Below, one piece after another: positions 42,210-49,789 of a stretch of DNA of 64,000 bases. Positions within the stretch are counted from its first letter, which is position 1. Each line of letters opens with the position of its first letter. The notes under the pieces were generated by a model, which searched no databases, had not been told where the DNA came from, and saw only the letters and a list, made by a program, of their open reading frames with translations. Origin of the DNA: Calidihabitans tengchongensis (GTDB taxonomy: Bacteria > Sysuimicrobiota > Sysuimicrobiia > Sysuimicrobiales > Kaftiobacteriaceae); the NCBI GenBank assembly GCA_031459615.1, contig JAVKIE010000001.1, forward strand, positions 1 to 64,000. Direction: 5' to 3'. A program made the translations under genes and the position numbers.

Positions 42210-42776
42210 GTGGAGCAGTCTTACGGCCCTGCGCGCCGGTGGAAGCCGCAGGTAACGACGTTGCCGCCGGTGGTGACGACTTCTGCGGTGGCCGTGGAGC
42301 CTGCGGGAACGGTGTTCTATCCGTACTGGGATGTTGAGGCTTGGATTCGCGTGGAGGCCCCGCTTCTGCTTCCTCCGGTGTCCAGGCGCTGGCGAATCGC
42401 CGTCGATGGAGTGTCAGGCGAGCTGGTAGTGCCGCCGCCGCTTCTGGAGATCGAGGATGCCCCAGGTGATCCCTTTCTCGGTGACCTCCAGGTGGTGGCG
42501 TTTGCCGTCCGGGCTGCCGATCTGTACAGGCACGACGTTCGGCAAGCCCTGTGGCAGTATGCTTCCCGTCGGGTGCGCTCGTGGATGAATGTGCGGGTGG
42601 AGCTCGGCGAGGCGCGGCCGGTGTACAAGGAACTGCGGCTGTACAAAGTGACCTTTCGCACGGGGACCACGGTGCTCCTGGCTCTGGACACCATCACTGG
42701 GGAGTACAGCGTGGTCCCTCCCCATGACGTGCTGTATGTCACCGGGCAGGGAGAAAGGGGGGAGCGGGGACCATGA
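42210..42776 (+). CDS. Hypothetical protein between symporter and creatininase
   Basis: 188 residues from GTG 42210, GGAGGCGG upstream. No signal peptide or membrane helix. Recognisable only as a soluble, beta-rich protein: FYPYWDVEAWIRVEAPLLLP, IAVDGVSGELVVPPPLL, LYKVTFRTGTTVLLALDTIT and GEYSVVPPHDVLYV. I know no family for it. It overlaps the creatininase start by 4 nt (ATGA), so it is coupled to that gene and likely to act in the same pathway. Confidence 0.7.
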   Translation: MEQSYGPARRWKPQVTTLPPVVTTSAVAVEPAGTVFYPYWDVEAWIRVEAPLLLPPVSRRWRIAVDGVSGELVVPPPLLEIEDAPGDPFLGDLQVVAFAVRAADLYRHDVRQALWQYASRRVRSWMNVRVELGEARPVYKELRLYKVTFRTGTTVLLALDTITGEYSVVPPHDVLYVTGQGERGERGP

Positions 42777-43555
42777 GGGGGATGCGGAGGTGGGAGCATC
42801 TCACGTGGCCGGAGATTGCTGATGCCCGAGCCCGAGGGGTTGTAGCCGTGATACCGGCGGGAGCAGTGGAACAACACGGGCCGCACCTCCCGGTGGGGAC
42901 AGATGTGCTCATCCCTGTCGGGCTTGCGGATCGTCTTGCCGACGCTGGCGTCGAAGAAGAGCTGGGATTCCCTTTTGTCATGCTTCCCCCTCTGTCTCAC
43001 ACCTACGCTAGGCACAGCAATTGGTGGCCTGGCACCCTGAACCTGGATGGAGAAACTCTGCTCGGGTACACCCGGGCCCTGTTGGATGATCTTTTCCGGC
43101 AAGGTGTCACGCGCGCACTGATCCTCAACGGTCACCTGGAAAGCGTGCCATTCATCATGGAGGGCGTCGAACTGGCGTGCGGGCGGGTTCCCACGGCGCG
43201 AGTGCTCCTGGTGAACTGGTGGGAGTTGGTGAGTGACGCCCTCATCCGCGACCTTTTCGGCGACGCCTGGCCCGGGTGGGAGGCCGAACATGCTGCATTG
43301 ACCGAGACCTCTCTGATGCTGGCCTTCTATCCAGAACTGGTGCGGCGGGAGAGAATCACCGACGATCGAGCTCCCCGCACTCTCCCGTACAGGGTCTTCC
43401 CTCAGCCCGAGATGGTCCGCCCGCCAAGCGGCGTGTATGCCAACGCCGCAGGGGCGTCAGCCGAAATCGGCGAGCGGCTGGCTGCTCACATTGTCACAGG
43501 ATTGACCGGAGCCTTGCGCGAGTGGTTCGGAGCGACCGCGTCACATCCGGCATGA
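42773..43555 (+). CDS. crnA: Creatininase (creatinine amidohydrolase)
   Basis: 260 residues, the length of the Pseudomonas enzyme. Metal ligands of the family are present: Glu and His in VEQHGPHLP, Asp in GTDVLIP, His and Glu in LNGHLESVPFIMEG. The NGHxE form, WPGTLNLDG, EHAALTETSLMLAFYPELV and LPYRVFP match true creatininases rather than the NGHGGN form of MftE/ArfB relatives. It should open creatinine to creatine. No creatinase gene is in the window, so the fate of the product is open. Confidence 0.88.
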   Translation: MRGMRRWEHLTWPEIADARARGVVAVIPAGAVEQHGPHLPVGTDVLIPVGLADRLADAGVEEELGFPFVMLPPLSHTYARHSNWWPGTLNLDGETLLGYTRALLDDLFRQGVTRALILNGHLESVPFIMEGVELACGRVPTARVLLVNWWELVSDALIRDLFGDAWPGWEAEHAALTETSLMLAFYPELVRRERITDDRAPRTLPYRVFPQPEMVRPPSGVYANAAGASAEIGERLAAHIVTGLTGALREWFGATASHPA

Positions 43556-43627
43556 TAGACTAGCAAATTTCCTGGCCCGGGCAGTTGGCCGAGACGTTCG
43601 GCACGGGATCCGTTTGAAGTGCTCCGT

Positions 43628-43648
43628 CGAGGCGGTCCTGATCAGCCT
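43628..43648. repeat. 21-nt exact copy of a macB-permease segment
   Basis: Identical to 38597-38617 inside the permease gene, same strand, 5,031 nt apart, and ending just before the IS insertion point. Reading on, one mismatch then GTG still match. The rest of the permease gene is not duplicated here. Confidence 0.7.
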
Positions 43649-43650
43649 AG

Positions 43651-44784
43651 TGTGTCAAGTTCGGACTAGGTGTTTGCACTTTGAGACTCCAACCGAGTCC
43701 TGAATGCCATGGCCGGGGTTCGACCCTTGAGGCGATAGCCCAGATGGGGTTGCTCCCGGTTGTGGAAGCGCAGGTACGCCTGCAGGTCCCGCTCCAACTG
43801 TCCCAGGCTGGTATCGTCGGTGCGCCGGAAGGCCACCCGCCACAGCTCGCTGAGGAGGGTGCCCTGCAAGCGGCTCGACGAACCCGTTCGTCCAGGCGTG
43901 GCGCGGCTTGGTTCGTCGGTGCTCGATGCCCCGCGCTTGGCAGGCTGCGGTGAAGGCCGTCTGGAATCCGGCCCGCCATCGGTGAGCACAGTTCGGATGC
44001 GATGGCCGGCGCGCTGGTAGATCGGGACCACGTGGGTCCGCAAGAAGTGCACGGCCGCCTGCGCGGTGACCCGCGGGACCACGGTGGCGAGCGCATACGA
44101 GCAGGCCGCGTCGCAGGCGGTGAGCTGCCAGACTTTGCCCACCCCTGTGAGCTTGCCGACGTAGAAGGCATCGAGGCAGACCAGATCCCCCGGCCGCTGG
44201 GCCTCCACGGGCGGCGGGCGCAGGTACGTGCGGGTCCGCTCCGTGAGCAGCCCGACGGTGCTCGCGCTGTGCGCCTCCAGTTTGGTGAGCCGCTCCCAGC
44301 GGGTGCGCAGCCCATGTCGGCAGAGGATGGCGTAGACCCCGGAGGCGCTCACTTGCCAGCCACCCCAACGGGGCTGGCGCAGATGGGCGGCCATACGCGC
44401 CGGGCCATGCGTCGGCCAGAGCAGCGCGTAGGCCACGACTTGGTGCTCCAGGGCCGGCGTGGCCTGCCGGGGCCAGCGGGTCGGCCGCGTAGGGCGTGGG
44501 CGCAAGCCATCCGGCCCATAGCGGACCAGTCGCCGGCGCCAGCGGTAGAAGAGGGTCCGGGAGATCCCGAACTCGCGGCAGGCCTGGCTGACATTGTCCA
44601 GGGCGGCCGCGGGGTGCATGACGGCCAGGCGGTGTCGCAGTACACTGTCCTCGAGGGTCATCTGCCCACCCCTTCCCAGGGTTTTGCTGGTACCAAAACC
44701 TCGGTTGGAGCCTGGGCAGTGGCCCTCCTGTGTTCACCAAGGGCAGCTCCTCAAGTGCAAACACTACATCCATACAGGACAGTC
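43651..44784 (-). mobile_element. IS481-like insertion sequence
   Basis: 1,134 nt, flanked on both sides by CTAG (43647-43650 and 44785-44788), the target known for IS481-type elements. Ends form imperfect inverted repeats (left TGTCAAGTTCGGACTAG..., right TGTCCTGTATGGATGT..., both running into GTTTGCACTT; 21 of 29 match). It carries one transposase gene with two compensating indels. The insertion cut the gene at 44789-45035. Confidence 0.85.
43666..44661 (-). CDS. IS481-family transposase, probably inactive
   Basis: 331 codons. N-terminal helix-turn-helix (NVSQACREFGISRTLFYRWR) and a DDE integrase core: first Asp in GDLVCLDAFYVGK, second Asp in RTVLTDGGP. Just after this a base is missing near 43966 and one is gained near 43872. 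Between them the correct peptide (TAFTAACQARGIEHRRTKPR, then HAWTNGFVE) is read only in the next frame, so the third catalytic residue, Glu of FVERLQGTL, is lost. After 43872 the normal frame resumes (RLQGTLLSELWRVAF). Confidence 0.85.
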   Translation of the reverse strand: MTLEDSVLRHRLAVMHPAAALDNVSQACREFGISRTLFYRWRRRLVRYGPDGLRPRPTRPTRWPRQATPALEHQVVAYALLWPTHGPARMAAHLRQPRWGGWQVSASGVYAILCRHGLRTRWERLTKLEAHSASTVGLLTERTRTYLRPPPVEAQRPGDLVCLDAFYVGKLTGVGKVWQLTACDAACSYALATVVPRVTAQAAVHFLRTHVVPIYQRAGHRIRTVLTDGGPDSRRPSPQPAKRGASSTDEPSRATPGRTGSSSRLQGTLLSELWRVAFRRTDDTSLGQLERDLQAYLRFHNREQPHLGYRLKGRTPAMAFRTRLESQSANT

Positions 44785-45035
44785 TAGTTGAGCCTTCTTT
44801 CTCATGTTGTGCTTCAGATCGAAGAAGATCTCCGTTTCGGACGGTAGGAGGAGCCCTTCCTTGCAGCGAGGTACAAGTCTGCTGTCGTCCCGCCGTCGCA
44901 GTACTCCCTCTCGACCCGTGTACCTTGGGGCAGGACTTTCCGCAGGTGGCTGAGGTGTGCTTCTCGATATTGTTGCTCGGTCTGCAAGAGGTCGGGCCGG
45001 CAATCTTCGATCACGCGGACCACAGTTTCCCGCAA
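44785..45035 (-). pseudogene. Nuclease-like (PD-(D/E)XK type) gene fragment cut by the IS
   Basis: Reading from TTG 45035: VIEDCRPDLLQTEQQYREAH, LRKVLPQGTRVEREYCDGG, TTADLYL, then a frameshift and KEGLLLPSETEIFFDLKHNM, ending RKKAQL at the IS edge. The D-(LYL)-...-E-I-F-F-D-L-K arrangement resembles a PD-(D/E)XK nuclease core. The C-terminus is missing and the frame is broken once, so it is dead. It follows the HIRAN gene by about 87 nt on the same strand. Confidence 0.6.
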
Positions 45036-45122
45036 TACCCGAATGGCGATTCGTATCTTGCTAACCTTCCTGTTAGATGGCTGCCTCTTCGATCAGGCCA
45101 CGAGAGCTGCGACGCGGCGGCC

Positions 45123-45551
45123 TTACCCATGTAGAGTGAAGTCAAGCCAGACGCCAAAGTGCCCCTGATCGTGTTCACCGCGCTTCCATCCTCCGCGAAT
45201 GCGGGCCTCGCAGATGCCGATTGCGCGAACTGCCCCAATCCGCTCTAGGTATTCTCGGTAAGCGCGCGCGTCTTGCCGGTTCAGGTAGCCGACCACACGA
45301 CCCTCGATTTCAATGCGAACCGCGTTCCTGTCATAGGGATTGGTGTCTTCAAGAATGAGCCGTGCCGATTTCGTGATGTCCACACCTTCCTCGGTGCGTC
45401 CGCCGCAGATGGCTTCGAGATGATGCTGGTATTTGGATTCTCCAACAATCGCGAGCGGGAATGTTCCGTTTCCGGGCAGCGTTACCTCAGCGGCGGTACT
45501 CGTTACCATCTCCCAACGGCCAAGCACACGCCTGAAGAAGGACACGCTCAA
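45123..45551 (-). CDS. HIRAN-domain protein
   Basis: 142 residues (start TTG 45551, or GTG 45545). The HIRAN core is at residues 32-110: LAIVGESKYQHHLEAICGG, ARLILEDTNPYDRNAVRIEI and GRVVGYLNRQDARAYREYL. HIRAN domains bind DNA ends or 3' hydroxyls and occur with helicases and nucleases; here it is stand-alone. It is part of the low-GC island beside the truncated nuclease-like gene and downstream of tRNA-Ala, suggesting a lost defence or repair locus. Confidence 0.8.
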   Translation of the reverse strand: MSVSFFRRVLGRWEMVTSTAAEVTLPGNGTFPLAIVGESKYQHHLEAICGGRTEEGVDITKSARLILEDTNPYDRNAVRIEIEGRVVGYLNRQDARAYREYLERIGAVRAIGICEARIRGGWKRGEHDQGHFGVWLDFTLHG

Positions 45552-45643
45552 CCCTCCCTTCCTACACCATCGGCCTTACTTCTGCCCGTCTCCTTCCCCG
45601 GCGAGGGATCGCACAGAAGGCTCGCGTCTATCAGGAGGTTTCG

Positions 45644-45719
45644 TGGTGGAGACGAGGGGATTCGAACCCCCGACCTCCGCAATGCGAGTGCGGCGCTCTC
45701 CCAGCTGAGCTACGTCCCC
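45644..45719 (-). tRNA. tRNA-Ala (CGC)
   Basis: 76 nt with encoded CCA. Acceptor GGGGACG pairs with CGTCTCC and contains the G3-U70 pair that marks alanine tRNAs. Anticodon stem CCGCA/TGCGG with loop CTCGCAT gives anticodon CGC. T-arm GGGGGTTCGAATCCCC. Reads GCG, a frequent codon in this genome. It borders the accessory island. Confidence 0.97.
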
Positions 45720-45749
45720 ACCGGAGGCGCGGAACCCCGCGCCCTGTGT

Positions 45750-45778
45750 ATTATAGAAACTCCGACCGGGGGCGTCCA
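45750..45778 (-). promoter_or_regulatory. Promoter of tRNA-Ala
   Basis: Minus strand: TGGACG (45778-45773), 17-nt spacer, TATAAT (45755-45750), about 31 nt before the tRNA 5' end. The clearest sigma-70-type promoter in the window. Confidence 0.8.
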
Positions 45779-45826
45779 TGCCCCGGCCGGATACCCGTGT
45801 CCGTCCGGTGGACAGCCGCCGGGTGC

Positions 45827-45832
45827 TACAAT
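45827..45832 (+). promoter_or_regulatory. Probable -10 box of the penicillin-binding protein gene
   Basis: TACAAT, 33 nt before ATG 45866. No -35 element at standard distance. Confidence 0.45.
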
Positions 45833-45865
45833 GGTCGCGGTCCGCCGCCATGCGGGCGGGGCCAG

Positions 45866-48355
45866 ATGTCCATGTCCGGACACACGCAGCGGTTCTCGCT
45901 GACGCCTCCCACCCGCCGGGTGCCGCACCTGCGCCGAGGGGCCGGGCCGCGGCTGCCCCGGGGGGCGGGGGCGTGGCTGCGTCTGGCGGCCGTGGTGGCC
46001 GCCGCCGGGGGGATCGTGGCGGTGGTCGCCACTGGCGTGGTGGCCGGGATGGCGCTGGCGTTTTCCCGCCACCTGCCCGATGTCTCCACCCTGTACGCCC
46101 CGCCCAGCGAGGCCACCCGGGTGTACGCGGTCACGGGGGAGGTCATCGCCAGCCTGTTCCGGGAAAACCGCGAGTTCGTGCCCCTGGACGAGATCCCCCT
46201 GAGCCTGCGCCAGGCGGTCATCGCCATCGAGGACGAGCGCTTCTACCGCCACCGGGGGGTGGATGTGCGGGGCACCCTGCGGGCCCTGTGGCGCAACCTC
46301 CTGGCGGGGGAGATCCGCGAGGGCGGCAGCACCATCACCCAGCAGCTGGCGCGGGCGGTCTTCCTCACCCAGAAGCGCGTCCTCAGCCGCAAGGTGGCCG
46401 AGATGATGCTGGCGCTGGAGATCGAGCGTCGGCTCACCAAGGACGAGATCCTCGAGCGCTACCTCAACCAGGTGTACTTCGGCAACGGCGCCTACGGCGT
46501 GGAACTGGCCTCCCAGGTGTACTTCGGCAAGCCCGCCCGCCGACTGACACTGGCCGAAAGCGCCCTGCTGGCCGGGATCATCCGGGCGCCGTCGGTGTAC
46601 AACCCGTTCCGCAATCTCCCGCAGGCCCTGGAGCGCCAGCGGGTGGTCCTGCGGCGGATGGCCGAGCTGGGCTACCTGACCGACGAGCAGGCGCAGGCCG
46701 CCAGTGAGCAGCCCGTCCGGCTGGCTGAGGAGCGCAACGCCGGCCTGCTGGGCATCCGGGCGCCGTACTTCGTCTCCTACATCCTGCCGGCGCTGCTGCG
46801 GCGGTACGGGGAGGACGCCGTCTACAGCGGCGGCCTGCGGGTGTACACGACCGTGGATCCGCGGCTGCAGGCGGCCGCCGAGAAGGCGGTGCGGGCCGGG
46901 CTGGACGAGGCCCGCCGGCAGAACCTCCGGGTCTCCCAGGGCGCCCTGGTCGCCCTGGACCCGGCCACCGGCGCCATCCGGGCCATGATCGGGGGGTACG
47001 ACTTCGCCCAGAGCCAGTTCAACCGCGCCTGGCAGGCGCGCCGCCAGCCCGGCTCGGCGTTCAAGCCGTTCATCTACGCCACCGCCCTGGCCCGGGGCAT
47101 CCCGCCCACGCGGATCATCGTGGACGAACCGGTCACCTACGAGATCCGGGGGACGGTGCGGCCGGAGGACCGCCTCTGGACCCCCCGCAACTACGACGGG
47201 ACGTTCCGGGGCCCGGTGACGCTGCGGTACGCACTGGAGCATTCCATTAACATCCCGGCCATCAAGACGCTGGCCGAGGTGGGCCCCCAGGCGGTGATCG
47301 ACACGGCGCGGCGCATGGGCATCACCAGCCCCCTGGAGCCGGTTCTGTCCCTGGCCCTGGGGACCAACGAGGTCACGCCCCTGGAGATGGCCAGCGCCTA
47401 CGGCGCCCTGGCGACCCTGGGCATCCACGCCGAACCCTTCGGGATCGTCAAGGTGGTGGACCGGGAAGGGCGGGTCCTGGAGGAGCACACGCCGCGCCGC
47501 CGGCTGGCCCTCAGCGCGGACGTGGCCTACGTGCTCACCGACCTGCTCAAGGGCGTGATCCTCCGGGGCACCGGCACCGCCGCCCAGATCGGCCGGCCCG
47601 CCGCCGGCAAGACCGGGACCACCGACGACTACCGCAACGCCTGGTTCATCGGCTATACNNNNNNNNNNNNNNNNNNNNNNNNNNNNNNNNNNNNNNNNNN
47701 NNNNNNNNNNNNNNNNNNNNNNNNNNNNNNNNNNNNNNNNNNNNNNNNNNNNNNNACCCCGCGCCTGGTGGCGGCGGTGTGGGTCGGCAACGACGACAAC
47801 ACGCCCATGCGGCGGGTGGTGGGGGGCACGGTGCCGGCCCGCATCTGGGCGGCGTTCATGCGGGTGGCGGTGGCCGACCTGCCGGCCGAGGACTGGGCTC
47901 CGCCGGAGGGGGTGGTGGTGGCCACCGTCTGCGGCACCTCCGGCCGGCTGGCCACCAGCCAGTGCCCGGACCCCCGCCGGGAGGTCTTCGTGCGCGGGAC
48001 CGAGCCCACCGAGTACGACATCAGCCCGCCCCCGGCCGAAGACACCGGTCCGGCGGGGGCCGCGGTTCCCCTCACCCTCACCAGCCCCGCCCAGGGTCAG
48101 GCGGTGTCGTCGCCGTTTGTGATCGAGGGGCTCACCCACCCCGACGCGGTGGTGAGCCTGCGGGTGGCGGTGCGAGGAGGCGGCGCCACCGAGACCACCG
48201 CCGAGACCCGTATCCCCGTCACCAACGACGGCCGCTTCGCCTATCTGTTCCGGCCGCCCCTGCGCCAGAGCGGGGTCCGGTACGTGATCACCGTGACCGC
48301 CACCGCCCCGGACGGGGCGCGGGCCACCGCCACGCTGACCGTCATCGAGAGATAG
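45866..48355 (+). CDS. Class A penicillin-binding protein (PBP1a-like), interrupted by an N gap
   Basis: About 830 codons including Ns. N-terminal anchor (AGGIVAVVATGVVAGMALAF); glycosyltransferase domain with AIEDERFYRHRGVD, GGSTITQQLAR and RYLNQVYFGNGAYGVELAS; transpeptidase with SAFK (Ser397) in QPGSAFKPF, SIN in EHSINIPAIK and KTG (Lys582) in AGKTGTTDDYRNAWFIG. After the gap: RLVAAVWVGNDDN and a C-terminal beta domain. It polymerises and cross-links peptidoglycan. ATG 45866 or 45872 is the start. Ns at 47659-47755 keep the frame. Confidence 0.93.
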   Translation: MSMSGHTQRFSLTPPTRRVPHLRRGAGPRLPRGAGAWLRLAAVVAAAGGIVAVVATGVVAGMALAFSRHLPDVSTLYAPPSEATRVYAVTGEVIASLFRENREFVPLDEIPLSLRQAVIAIEDERFYRHRGVDVRGTLRALWRNLLAGEIREGGSTITQQLARAVFLTQKRVLSRKVAEMMLALEIERRLTKDEILERYLNQVYFGNGAYGVELASQVYFGKPARRLTLAESALLAGIIRAPSVYNPFRNLPQALERQRVVLRRMAELGYLTDEQAQAASEQPVRLAEERNAGLLGIRAPYFVSYILPALLRRYGEDAVYSGGLRVYTTVDPRLQAAAEKAVRAGLDEARRQNLRVSQGALVALDPATGAIRAMIGGYDFAQSQFNRAWQARRQPGSAFKPFIYATALARGIPPTRIIVDEPVTYEIRGTVRPEDRLWTPRNYDGTFRGPVTLRYALEHSINIPAIKTLAEVGPQAVIDTARRMGITSPLEPVLSLALGTNEVTPLEMASAYGALATLGIHAEPFGIVKVVDREGRVLEEHTPRRRLALSADVAYVLTDLLKGVILRGTGTAAQIGRPAAGKTGTTDDYRNAWFIGYXXXXXXXXXXXXXXXXXXXXXXXXXXXXXXXXXTPRLVAAVWVGNDDNTPMRRVVGGTVPARIWAAFMRVAVADLPAEDWAPPEGVVVATVCGTSGRLATSQCPDPRREVFVRGTEPTEYDISPPPAEDTGPAGAAVPLTLTSPAQGQAVSSPFVIEGLTHPDAVVSLRVAVRGGGATETTAETRIPVTNDGRFAYLFRPPLRQSGVRYVITVTATAPDGARATATLTVIER
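47659..47755. other. Assembly gap (97 Ns)
   Basis: It splits ...FIGYT from PRLVAAVWVG, positions that are adjacent in PBP1a homologues (GYTP-LVAAVWVG). The flanks even share AC. The gap probably hides no sequence. Confidence 0.95.
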
Positions 48356-48381
48356 CGGGTGCCGCCCGCGCCCGGCGGTAG

Positions 48382-48387
48382 TACAAT
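48382..48387 (+). promoter_or_regulatory. Probable -10 box of yebC
   Basis: TACAAT, 17 nt before ATG 48404, leaving a leader of only about 10 nt with no Shine-Dalgarno sequence. Confidence 0.5.
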
Positions 48388-48403
48388 GGACGGGGGCGCA
48401 GCC

Positions 48404-49150
48404 ATGTCCGGTCACTCCAAGTGGCACAACATCCGCATCAAGAAGCAGAAGGCCGACCTGGTCCGGGGCAAGCTGTTCAGCAAGCTGGCCCGGGAGATCA
48501 CGGTGGCGGCCCGGGAGGGCGGCGGCAATCCCGACGCCAACCCCCGGCTGCGGACCGCCATCGAGCGCGCCCGGGACGCCGGCATGCCCAACGACAACAT
48601 CCAGCGGGCCATTCAGCGGGGCACCGGGGCCCTGGAAGGGGCCACCTACGAGACGGTCACCTATGAAGGCTACGCGCCGGGCGGCGTGGCGGTGCTGGTG
48701 GAGGTCCTCACCGACAACCGCAACCGCGCCGCCAGCGAGATCCGCAGCCTGTTCACCAAGCACGGCGGGTCGCTCAGCGAGGCGGGGTCGGTGGCGTGGA
48801 TGTTTGACCGGCGTGGACTGATCACCGTCGAGCGGTCCCGGGCCAGCGAGGACGACCTGCTGCTGGCCGCCCTGGAGGCGGGTGCCGACGACGTGCGGAC
48901 CTCGGGGGATGTCTACGAGGTCATCACCGCTCCCGAGAGGTTCTTCGCGGTCAAGCAGGCCCTGGAGGCCGCGGGCATTCCCCTGCAGTCGGCCGATATC
49001 ACCCTGGTGCCCAAGTCCACGGTCCGGGTGGAAGGCGAGGATGCCCGCCGGGTCCTGCGCCTGATCGAAGCGCTGGAAGACCACGACGACGTCCAGCGCG
49101 CCTACGCCAACTTCGACATCCCCGACGAGATTCTCCAGCAGGTGAGCTGA
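48404..49150 (+). CDS. yebC: YebC/TACO1 family protein
   Basis: 248 residues, full family length. MSGHSKWHNIRIKKQKADLV at the N-terminus is the family signature; then ARDAGMPNDNIQRAIQRGTG, EGYAPGGVAVLVEVLTDNRN and FTKHGGSLSEAGSVAWMF. YebC proteins are described both as transcription regulators (PmpR) and as factors that help ribosomes through difficult sequences. The genomic link to ruvC is widely conserved. Confidence 0.97.
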   Translation: MSGHSKWHNIRIKKQKADLVRGKLFSKLAREITVAAREGGGNPDANPRLRTAIERARDAGMPNDNIQRAIQRGTGALEGATYETVTYEGYAPGGVAVLVEVLTDNRNRAASEIRSLFTKHGGSLSEAGSVAWMFDRRGLITVERSRASEDDLLLAALEAGADDVRTSGDVYEVITAPERFFAVKQALEAAGIPLQSADITLVPKSTVRVEGEDARRVLRLIEALEDHDDVQRAYANFDIPDEILQQVS

Positions 49151-49258
49151 ACTGCCGGCCGCCCTGCGCGCCGGACCGGAGTCGCCGCGCATCCGCCCCT
49201 CCCAGGGGGTCCGGGCGGACGGCGCGAACTTCCTTCTGGCATGCCCGAGGGACCGTGG

Positions 49259-49264
49259 TATAAT
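49259..49264 (+). promoter_or_regulatory. Probable -10 box of ruvC
   Basis: TATAAT, 18 nt before ATG 49283; leader about 12 nt with no clear ribosome binding site. Confidence 0.55.
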
Positions 49265-49282
49265 GCGAACACAGGTTCGGCC

Positions 49283-49789
49283 ATGCTGGTGCTGGGCGTC
49301 GATCCCGGGCTGCGCCAGACCGGCTACGCGCTGCTGCGGGGCCGGGCCGACGGCGTCGAGCTGGTCGACACCGGCCTGATCCGGACCGACGAGGACGCGC
49401 CTCTTCCCCGGCGCCTGCAGGTCATCTACCGGGGCATGCAGGAGGTCCTGGGGCGGCACCGTCCCGTCCAGGTGGCGGTGGAGGACCTGTACACCGCCCG
49501 CTGTTCCCCCCGCACGGCCATCCTGATGGGCCACGTCCGGGGGGTCGTCTGCCTGGCGGCGGCGGAGCGGGCCATCGAGGTGGTCGCTCTGCCCCCGGCG
49601 GCGGTCAAGCAGGCCATCGCGGGGTTCGGGGGGGCCAGCAAGGCGCAGGTCCAGGCCGCGGTGGGACGGCTGCTGCGCCGGCCCGCACCCGCCGACTCCC
49701 ACGTGGCCGACGCGGTGGCCGTGTCGCTGACGGCCCTGTCCCGCCGCGGGGTGCCCCTGCGGCCCGCGGCAGCGGGGGTGGTCCGGTGA
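49283..49789 (+). CDS. ruvC: Crossover junction endodeoxyribonuclease RuvC
   Basis: 168 residues. RNase H fold with catalytic acids: Asp in LGVDPGLRQTGYAL, Glu in VAVEDLYTARCSPRTA, and the C-terminal Asp in DSHVADAVAVSL; KQAIAGFGGASKAQVQ matches the family's DNA-binding segment. It cuts Holliday junctions with RuvAB. The stop overlaps the ruvA start (GTGA). Confidence 0.95.
   Translation: MLVLGVDPGLRQTGYALLRGRADGVELVDTGLIRTDEDAPLPRRLQVIYRGMQEVLGRHRPVQVAVEDLYTARCSPRTAILMGHVRGVVCLAAAERAIEVVALPPAAVKQAIAGFGGASKAQVQAAVGRLLRRPAPADSHVADAVAVSLTALSRRGVPLRPAAAGVVR

Noticed and set aside
43560..43650. Second macB gene fragment before the IS
   Set aside because: Only 21 nt match; the flanking sequence does not encode MacB-like protein in any frame.
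38830..45643. Integrative element with attL/attR at the tRNA
   Set aside because: No integrase gene and no repeat of the tRNA 3' end found at the other border.
45804..45832. Full sigma-70 promoter with TGGACA for the PBP gene
   Set aside because: TGGACA is only 12 nt from TACAAT, too close for a normal spacer.
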